A program made the translations under genes and the position numbers. Positions 1 to 3,886 of a stretch of 5,046 bases of DNA are shown here, in pieces. The DNA comes from Deltaproteobacteria bacterium (GTDB taxonomy: Bacteria > Desulfobacterota > BSN033 > UBA1163), in assembly GCA_016875155.1 (NCBI GenBank), contig VGSD01000254.1:1-5046 (forward strand), read 5' to 3'. The notes under the pieces were generated by a model. That model saw nothing but the letters and a program-made list of their open reading frames with translations, did not search any database and was not told where the DNA came from. The stretch's first letter is position 1; every line of letters begins with the position of its first letter.

Positions 1-72
1 AGCACTCACCCAGCGCTCCAACTCCTGACAATCGGATTCTTTTATCGTTACCTCTATGGCATGTTTTGGCAT
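1..72 (-). CDS. IS630-family transposase, N-terminal fragment (runs off left edge)
   Basis: On the minus strand an ATG at 72-70 opens a frame that stays open for 24 codons to the window edge. It begins MPKHAIEVTIKES and continues with DCQELERWVSA. The pattern 'short polar strand, then E-L-E-R-W-V' is how many IS630/Tc1-mariner-type transposases begin, just before the first helix-turn-helix of the DNA-binding domain. The catalytic DDE domain lies outside the window. A second in-frame ATG at 78-76 could be the true start; neither has a clear Shine-Dalgarno sequence. The IS end should lie a little to the right, within about 80-130, but I cannot identify its terminal repeat. Whether the element is intact cannot be judged. 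The call rests on N-terminal resemblance only. Confidence 0.6.
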   Translation of the reverse strand, partial: MPKHAIEVTIKESDCQELERWVSA

Positions 73-137
73 GAACATAGTGTATCACAAGCTTAAATAT
101 AAATCCAGTTATTTATGAGACATTACACTAGAGAAAA

Positions 138-157
138 GTCAAAGATAAAGATTTGAC
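138..157. repeat. Short imperfect hairpin between IS end and lipoprotein gene
   Basis: GTCAAA (138-143) and TTTGAC (152-157) are reverse complements around an 8-base loop, followed by a C run. Short palindromes of this flavour often border small mobile elements, but this one is too short to be strong evidence. Bases 73-205 otherwise hold no gene. TTGACC at 153-158 could serve as a -35 box for the lipoprotein gene, but the AT-rich bases after it (169-179) give no good -10 box at proper spacing. Confidence 0.25.
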
Positions 158-189
158 CCCATTGTTTTCATAACTTAATGAGGAAATGA

Positions 190-197
190 AGGGGGGG
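190..197 (+). promoter_or_regulatory. Ribosome binding site with a seven-G run
   Basis: An A followed by seven Gs at 191-197 ends 8 bases before the ATG at 206. It can pair with the anti-Shine-Dalgarno sequence and fixes the lipoprotein start. A G run of this length is prone to slippage, which could vary the spacing and hence the translation rate. Confidence 0.6.
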
Positions 198-205
198 CCA
201 ATCAT

Positions 206-649
206 ATGAAAAAGATGATGATAATTTTAAGTATAATGCTATTAGTTGGATGTGGAACAACCACTAAAGTTAATTTTATACCCTCTGGTGAGGAAGGACA
301 AAAAAGGTTCAGTACTTTTAGGTCAGCAGGGAAATCATTTTCATTAAAAGAGCTTCGGTCAGTTCCAGTTATTAGTGATGCATCTAAAATTGACCCAGAC
401 CTTTACACTATAATCGGAGTGTTGGAAATTACTTGGGGCAGGATGGATGGCACAGCTGAAAGGGTACCAATTTCAATAGTTATGGACGAATTTAGAAAAA
501 GATGTTTGCAATTTGATGGCGATGCATTGATTAATACTCAGCTCAATGTTTTTGTAGGATCATATTGGTGCCATAGAGCCACTGTGATTATTTTTAAAGA
601 TAAACAAAAAACGATTCAATTACTTAAAGACCAGGGTTTGATTAAATAG
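206..649 (+). CDS. Small predicted lipoprotein of unknown function
   Basis: The 147-residue product starts with a classic lipoprotein signal: two lysines, a hydrophobic core (residues 5-14) and a lipobox LVGC at 13-16, so Cys16 would be lipidated and the mature part would sit in the cell envelope. Position +2 after the cysteine is G-T-T, with no aspartate, which is compatible with outer-membrane sorting in a Gram-negative. The mature part is small and mixed alpha/beta. Its C-terminal half has a 'FDGDALINTQ' stretch (103-112) followed by hydrophobic strands (114-119, 125-130), as in several small envelope lipoproteins of unknown role; I do not recognise the family. The gene is clearly more AT-rich than the genes to its right, lies beside a transposase and stands alone before a terminator. 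These points suggest recent acquisition (inference). Confidence 0.8.
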   Translation: MKKMMIILSIMLLVGCGTTTKVNFIPSGEEGQKRFSTFRSAGKSFSLKELRSVPVISDASKIDPDLYTIIGVLEITWGRMDGTAERVPISIVMDEFRKRCLQFDGDALINTQLNVFVGSYWCHRATVIIFKDKQKTIQLLKDQGLIK

Positions 650-667
650 AGAAAAAGCCAACGTATC

Positions 668-697
668 AACCTGACGCGGAATAGCCGCGTCAGGTTT
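668..697 (+). terminator. Rho-independent terminator after the lipoprotein gene
   Basis: AACCTGACGCGG (668-679) and CCGCGTCAGGTT (685-696) form a perfect 12-bp stem around the 5-base loop AATAG. The T tract is short and interrupted (TTTCTGGGTTT). The hairpin starts 18 bases after the lipoprotein stop codon, where a terminator is expected. Because the stem is symmetric and flanked by A/T on both sides, it may act on transcripts from either direction. Confidence 0.8.
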
Positions 698-744
698 CTG
701 GGTTTACTGATTGCCCGCGCAGGTAATTCAAATCGTAACTTTTA

Positions 745-823
745 GTGTCAGGTCTACACTATTGATAAGAAAATGGTGACGTGGCTGAGGAATTATTCTG
801 AGTGAAGAGTGTAGACCTGACAC
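745..823. repeat. Perfect 16-bp inverted repeat with 47-bp spacer
   Basis: GTGTCAGGTCTACACT at 745-760 is repeated exactly as its reverse complement at 808-823. The spacer (761-807) carries no gene. A perfect 16-bp pair at this distance is very unlikely by chance. Short terminal repeats flanking a tiny non-coding core suggest a miniature element, or the end structure of a REP-associated (Y1 transposase type) element; no transposase is present here. The GTG-started frame at 802-984 that reads through the right arm looks like a chance ORF. Confidence 0.7.
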
Positions 824-839
824 CGAAATCCACTACGCT

Positions 840-907
840 CCTTCGGAGCTTCGAAGGGTACCCTTTTCGCATTCATCCCCGTCCTTCCGGACGGGGCATT
901 CTGCGAA
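840..907. repeat. REP-like cluster of hairpins
   Basis: Three palindromic units lie end to end. CCTTCG (840-845) pairs with CGAAGG (852-857). AAGGGTACCCTT (854-865) is a perfect 12-bp palindrome overlapping it. TTCGCA (866-871) pairs with TGCGAA (902-907), enclosing a symmetric 5x5 internal loop and an inner 8-bp stem, CCCCGTCC (877-884) with GGACGGGG (889-896), around a TTCC loop. The last unit is a strong bulged hairpin of the sort seen in REP/BIME elements. No T tract follows, so it is not a standard terminator. Together with the 16-bp inverted repeat just upstream, it fills the gene-free stretch 697-966. Confidence 0.6.
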
Positions 908-925
908 GGCGGGTAAAAAATGTTC

Positions 926-954
926 TTGCATTCGATGGAACGCCATGTTATCAT
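926..954 (+). promoter_or_regulatory. Candidate sigma70-type promoter for the winged-helix/NTase genes
   Basis: TTGCAT at 926-931 (3 of 6 to the -35 consensus) and TATCAT at 949-954 (5 of 6 to the -10 consensus) are separated by an ideal 17 bases. Transcription would begin near 961, about 40 bases before the ATG at 1000. The good -10 box, the spacing and the palindrome directly downstream support it; the -35 box is weak. Confidence 0.5.
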
Positions 955-966
955 GACTTTAAATTT

Positions 967-980
967 AGGTCATATGACCT
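967..980. promoter_or_regulatory. Operator-like perfect 14-bp palindrome AGGTCATATGACCT
   Basis: AGGTCATATGACCT is a perfect dyad with no spacer. It sits just after the predicted transcription start (about 961) and 19 bases before the first codon of the winged-helix gene. A dimeric regulator bound here would block promoter clearance. The encoded winged-helix protein is the obvious candidate, giving negative autoregulation as in many toxin-antitoxin operons. Binding is inferred from position and symmetry. Confidence 0.55.
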
Positions 981-985
981 TTAAT

Positions 986-990
986 GGAGG
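986..990 (+). promoter_or_regulatory. Shine-Dalgarno sequence GGAGG
   Basis: GGAGG ends 9 bases before the ATG at 1000. It fixes that start and argues that the preceding GTG-started frame (802-984) is not a gene. Confidence 0.8.
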
Positions 991-999
991 TCTTTACAG

Positions 1000-1329
1000 A
1001 TGTTGGTGCCAATTCTTGGATCTCTCAGTAGCGAGCGTGTCCTTATTTTCATTCTGACACGAAAAGAAGGCTATGCCCGGGAGATCGCACGGTTTTTTAA
1101 GACCGATTTGGGCCCTGTCCAGAAACAATTAGAGAAACTGGAACTGGGTGGCATACTGGTGAGCCGGACGGCGGGACGAACGCGCCTCTATGAGTTCAAT
1201 CCCAGATATACATTTCTCAAGGAACTGAAGAGCCTCCTGGAAAAGGCCTTATCTTTTTACCCCGATGAAGAACGTGAGGGACTCCTGATGAACCGACGAA
1301 GACCCAGACGACACGGGAAACCACTATGA
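1000..1329 (+). CDS. Small winged-helix DNA-binding protein, putative antitoxin/autoregulator
   Basis: The 109-residue protein has the order of an ArsR/MarR-like winged helix. A first helix includes residues 10-19. A helix-turn-helix at about 24-47 reads GYAREIARFFKTDLGPVQKQ, with the recognition helix around 37-47. A beta wing, LELGGILVSRTAGRTRLYEF (47-66), follows; the 'GGI/LV...G..rlY.fNP' pattern is typical of the family. Residues 72-86 form an amphipathic helix, perhaps for dimerisation, and the C-terminus is very basic (RRRPRRHGK). No metal-binding cysteines are present, so it is not a metal sensor. It has its own promoter, palindrome and Shine-Dalgarno sequence, and its stop overlaps the next start (ATGA), which implies co-translation. 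By analogy with AbiEi/AbiEii and HEPN/MNT pairs it may be the antitoxin or regulator of the NTase. A plain transcription factor is the alternative. Confidence 0.8.
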   Translation: MLVPILGSLSSERVLIFILTRKEGYAREIARFFKTDLGPVQKQLEKLELGGILVSRTAGRTRLYEFNPRYTFLKELKSLLEKALSFYPDEEREGLLMNRRRPRRHGKPL

Positions 1330-1880
1330 AATCCATCAAAGCCATGACAAATGCTGAGCTTGCTGCATTCATCGAGTCTCACTTGTTGAAGAGAGGAATT
1401 GATGTGGTTTTGTCCGGTGGCGCATGCGTCTCGATTTACAGTAGTCATAAGTATGTTTCAATGGATTTAGATTTGGTTAATGTCCGCTTTGTGAAAAGAC
1501 GGGACATCCGATCAGCGATGAAAGAGATTGGCTTTCAAGAAGAAGGTCGTCATTTCAGACACCCAGATACCGAACTGTTTATTGAGTTCCCACCGGGTCC
1601 TCTTGCCGTTGGTAAAGAACCGGTCAAACAGGTGGACGAGCGCAAGTTGCCTACAGGGGTCCTCAGGATCATATCGCCTACGGATTGCGTCAAGGATAGA
1701 TTGGCTGGTTATTATCACTGGAACGATTTGCAGTCCCTGGAACAGGCTTCCTGGGTTGCCGAAGCCATCAAAATCGATCTCAAAGAGATCGAGCGATGGT
1801 CAAAAGTCGAAGGTAAGTTGGGTGAATTCAAACGTATCAGGACTAGATTGGTTAGAAAAGAGAAAACCGGTTCCAAGTGA
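1326..1880 (+). CDS. Nucleotidyltransferase-fold protein, putative toxin of an AbiE/MNT-like pair
   Basis: The 184-residue product carries the signature of the polymerase-beta-type nucleotidyltransferase fold: a GG pair at 31-32 in VVLSGGACVSIYSS, then the paired acidic residues of MDLDLV (Asp47 and Asp49). The acidic residue in the strand LFIEF (Glu87) is a plausible third carboxylate. A C-terminal helical part, ISPTDCVKDRLAGYYHWND (116-134), resembles the region after the catalytic core in small NTase proteins such as DUF6036-type and AbiEii-like ones. Such enzymes transfer NMP to tRNA or protein; the target here is unknown. The protein is much shorter than AbiEii (about 300 residues) and so is a minimal version. 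It overlaps the winged-helix gene by four bases (ATGA) and has only a weak Shine-Dalgarno sequence, so it probably depends on translational coupling. The fold is well supported; the toxin role is inference. Confidence 0.75.
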   Translation: MKSIKAMTNAELAAFIESHLLKRGIDVVLSGGACVSIYSSHKYVSMDLDLVNVRFVKRRDIRSAMKEIGFQEEGRHFRHPDTELFIEFPPGPLAVGKEPVKQVDERKLPTGVLRIISPTDCVKDRLAGYYHWNDLQSLEQASWVAEAIKIDLKEIERWSKVEGKLGEFKRIRTRLVRKEKTGSK

Positions 1881-1898
1881 CCTTTTCGTTGCAGACAT

Positions 1899-2504
1899 AT
1901 GAATAGAAAGATCATAAAGTCAACTCCTTTCGGATCGGTGAACATCATCTGGTCCACTCCCCTTGGCTCTCCCAAGATCCTTCGGGTTATCCTTTCAAAG
2001 CCTGATCACCCCGCTGAAAATCAAACGCGAAGATTTTACCCGAATTCCCGAGTGGCCTCGTGCTCGGAGATCGATCGCATAGCCTCCTCGATCAAGGCGT
2101 TTCTCGAGGGAGAGAATATCGTGATCCCCCTGGATGTCGCCAACTTAGACTTATGCTCCTCATTTCAACAGTCTGTTCTGCGCGCAGAGTGTGGGATTCC
2201 CCGGGGATATGTCAGTACTTACCAACTTCTGGCAAAGTACCTGGGCAAACGGAACGGGGCAAGGGCAGTTGGCAATGCCTTGGCGAACAATCCGTTTCCG
2301 ATCATCGTGCCTTGTCATCGAGCTATCCGCTCGGACCTGCATCTTGGCGGCTATCAGGGTGGCCTCGAGATGAAGCGGGCTTTGCTTGCAAAGGAAGGAA
2401 TCGGTTTCGACGCCGCAGGGCGAGTGACTTGCAGTGGACTTTACTATGGGAAAACGGTCAAACCATGTGGTGTGAAATCACCTCGGTTTACAGATCGGGC
2501 CTAG
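1899..2504 (+). CDS. ogt: Methylated-DNA--protein-cysteine S-methyltransferase (O6-alkylguanine-DNA alkyltransferase)
   Basis: This single-use repair protein removes alkyl groups from O6-alkylguanine in DNA onto its own cysteine. The 201-residue product has the small N-terminal domain (STPFGSVNIIWS at 8-19, residues to about 80) and the C-terminal catalytic domain. The catalytic domain shows FQQSVLRAECGIPRG (89-103), the RAVGNALANNP helix region (122-132), the active-site motif IVPCHRAI with acceptor Cys139, and the trailing GGYQGGLEMKRALL (150-163). The family's usual FQ..VW is FQ..VL here, and SY is STY; the catalytic core looks intact. The C-terminal tail (about 172-201) is longer than in many homologues. 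It starts 18 bases after the NTase stop with no clear Shine-Dalgarno sequence, so it may ride on the upstream transcript. The family call is secure; the exact start is less so, and ada-type or MGMT naming would be equally valid. Confidence 0.93.
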   Translation: MNRKIIKSTPFGSVNIIWSTPLGSPKILRVILSKPDHPAENQTRRFYPNSRVASCSEIDRIASSIKAFLEGENIVIPLDVANLDLCSSFQQSVLRAECGIPRGYVSTYQLLAKYLGKRNGARAVGNALANNPFPIIVPCHRAIRSDLHLGGYQGGLEMKRALLAKEGIGFDAAGRVTCSGLYYGKTVKPCGVKSPRFTDRA

Positions 2505-2576
2505 GCAACTAATTGACACGTTCGACGACGTAACTTTGGCCTGAGCGGTCCGATTCAGCTCTCAAAGGCTCGGCTT

Positions 2577-2596
2577 GAAGGCAAATCTTCGTTTTT
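2577..2596 (+). terminator. Weak possible terminator after the alkyltransferase gene
   Basis: GAAG (2577-2580) can pair with CTTC (2587-2590) across GCAAAT, followed by GTTTTT. The stem is only 4 bp, so its efficiency is doubtful. The rest of the 113-base gap (2505-2617) shows a TTGACA at 2513-2518 with no partner -10 box at proper spacing, and nothing else. Confidence 0.25.
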
Positions 2597-2617
2597 AAAC
2601 TGTCTGATTCAAATATA

Positions 2618-3271
2618 ATGAAAAAATCATTTTTATCGAAATACCATGTTAATGATGTTCCGCTCATTCTGAAACCAATATTCTACCTGTTTGGATATGG
2701 AATACCAGTTTTGGGTTTTATCTACCTATTCATTGTCCGCCTCACAAGTAAAGTTGTGTTTATTGGCAAGGACCATCTCAAAGAAGGGTCAAATTATATT
2801 TTCTGTTTTTGGCACACCTATATATTCCTTTACTTTACCGTCTTTCTCCGCACCCGGCTTCATGTGTGGATGCAGCATCCGACATGGTATATGAAACCAA
2901 GCCATGTCATGCTCCGTTTTATTGGCGTAAAGAAAATCATCCTGGGATCCTCTGGCTATTCAGGCAAAGAAGCCGCAGATCAGCTTGTGGATTATCTCAA
3001 AAAAGGGTACTCCACTGTTCTCTTGCCAGATGGCCCCAATGGTCCTCCCTTTCAAATGAAGAAGGGTACCCTTCATATTTCCCTACAGAGTAACGTTTTG
3101 ATCGCCCCAATGCGATTTCGAGCCACACGCTCATTTGAAATCCCATATTGGGATAGACGCAAGTGGCCCCTGCCGTTTTCTACGATTACAGTGGAATATG
3201 GAGAACCAATTCAAATATCTAAAGATAATTTCGAAATAGCTTATGATTTAATTTCAAAATCATTGGGATAA
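2618..3271 (+). CDS. DUF374-type lysophospholipid acyltransferase family protein
   Basis: The 217-residue protein resembles the DUF374 branch of lysophospholipid/lipid A acyltransferases, which transfer fatty acyl chains to lipid or lipid-sugar acceptors at the inner membrane. Features in order: a hydrophobic membrane segment at about 16-41; FCFWH (62-66); WMQHP (84-88); ILGSSGYSGKEA (108-119), matching the family's 'RGSS..GG' block; LLPDGPNGPP (135-144), matching 'PDGPRGP'; and YWDRRKWPLPFS (177-188), matching 'SWDr...PlPF'. The usual acidic residue two positions after the second histidine (family pattern SxHxDG, from memory) appears replaced: the stretch here is QHPTW. The start has no Shine-Dalgarno sequence; a perfect TATAAT overlaps the ATG but has no -35 partner. 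No alternative start is obvious. It may be transcribed with the SRPBCC gene 90 bases downstream. The acceptor is unknown. Confidence 0.82.
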   Translation: MKKSFLSKYHVNDVPLILKPIFYLFGYGIPVLGFIYLFIVRLTSKVVFIGKDHLKEGSNYIFCFWHTYIFLYFTVFLRTRLHVWMQHPTWYMKPSHVMLRFIGVKKIILGSSGYSGKEAADQLVDYLKKGYSTVLLPDGPNGPPFQMKKGTLHISLQSNVLIAPMRFRATRSFEIPYWDRRKWPLPFSTITVEYGEPIQISKDNFEIAYDLISKSLG

Positions 3272-3294
3272 GACAGACCTCCCAATTCTCGATT

Positions 3295-3328
3295 TTACCG
3301 GACCACTGATAAGCCTGGCTTTCGGTAA
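3295..3328. repeat. Minor inverted repeat in the acyltransferase-SRPBCC gap
   Basis: TTACCG (3295-3300) and CGGTAA (3323-3328) are reverse complements, enclosing AAGCC and GGCTT (3311-3315, 3317-3321), also complementary but with too short a loop to fold by themselves. The gap (3272-3361) holds no clear terminator or promoter, so read-through between the two genes is possible. Confidence 0.2.
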
Positions 3329-3349
3329 GACTCAGCGTTGGGCGTCATT

Positions 3350-3353
3350 GGAG
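3350..3353 (+). promoter_or_regulatory. Shine-Dalgarno GGAG that decides the SRPBCC start
   Basis: GGAG ends 8 bases before the ATG at 3362. The upstream in-frame TTG at 3338 would give eight more residues but has no ribosome binding site, so 3362 is preferred. Confidence 0.65.
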
Positions 3354-3361
3354 TATTCGTT

Positions 3362-3886
3362 ATGAAAATAAACAATGTTCACGAGAGGAAGTTAAAGGGA
3401 TCTCCTGCTAAGGTCGGTACACTCATTGACTCATTGGCCTCAGGCAATGACCTGCTTTGGCCTAAGGACTCCTGGCCCCGCATGAAATTTGACCGACCAC
3501 TCGGTATCGGCGCAACCGGTGGGCACGGACCGATCCGATATTCTGTTGAAGCCTATCATCCTGGGCAATCCATTCGCTTCAGGTTTCTTGGTCCAAAGGG
3601 GTTTACCGGAATGCATAGCTACGTCATTCTCCCCATGAGCGATAGAGAAGTGGCGCTGAGGCACCAATTAGAGATGCAGACCCATGGCCCTGCCCTTCTG
3701 ACCTGGCCACTGGTGTTTCAACCATTACACGATGCACTGATCGAAGATTCTTTGACACGCGCTGAAGTTTCGTTAGGATTGCCAGCCACGATCCATCCGT
3801 GGTCACCCTGGGTTAGACTACTCCGCTGGATCATGTCCGGAGGCAAAGCCCGCAAACAAATTCTGATGGGTAAAGTATGCGTATAG
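3362..3886 (+). CDS. SRPBCC (START/polyketide-cyclase fold) family protein
   Basis: From the ATG at 3362 the protein has 174 residues. It opens with a first strand and helix typical of the SRPBCC fold ([20 protein letters not shown], 4-23), then [18 protein letters not shown] (31-48) and the conspicuous [20 protein letters not shown] (50-69), followed by beta strands (71-77, 84-91, 97-103) and a long C-terminal helical part. The WP..WP.M.FDRPL and GGHGPIRY blocks mark a subgroup seen as uncharacterised 'SRPBCC family proteins'. The fold makes a deep hydrophobic pocket, so small-ligand binding or cyclase-like chemistry is possible; no catalytic residues can be assigned. Its last 10 bases overlap the next gene, so the two are probably co-translated and work on the same process. 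Confidence 0.75.
   Translation: MKINNVHERKLKGSPAKVGTLIDSLASGNDLLWPKDSWPRMKFDRPLGIGATGGHGPIRYSVEAYHPGQSIRFRFLGPKGFTGMHSYVILPMSDREVALRHQLEMQTHGPALLTWPLVFQPLHDALIEDSLTRAEVSLGLPATIHPWSPWVRLLRWIMSGGKARKQILMGKVCV

Noticed and set aside
802..984. GTG-started 60-codon frame before the winged-helix gene
   Set aside because: It reads through the right arm of the 16-bp inverted repeat, the hairpins and the promoter, has no ribosome binding site and resembles no protein family.
2060..2512. 150-codon + strand frame overlapping the alkyltransferase gene
   Set aside because: It is the out-of-frame shadow of the alkyltransferase catalytic domain (PCHR motif in the other frame).
2513..2518. Perfect TTGACA after the alkyltransferase gene
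   Set aside because: The nearest -10-like sequence (TAACTT, 2531-2536) is only 12 bases away; no usable promoter is formed.
2614..2619. Perfect TATAAT before the acyltransferase gene
   Set aside because: It overlaps the start codon and has no -35 box 16-18 bases upstream; used as a promoter it would exclude the ATG from the transcript.
3061..3073. Second copy of GAAGGGTACCCTT, also at 853-865
   Set aside because: A 13-base match between an intergenic hairpin and a coding region in 5 kb is within chance range, and the coding copy is explained by conserved protein sequence (KKGTL).
3338..3361. Upstream TTG start for the SRPBCC gene
   Set aside because: There is no ribosome binding site before it, whereas the ATG at 3362 has GGAG at ideal spacing and fits the family's N-terminus.
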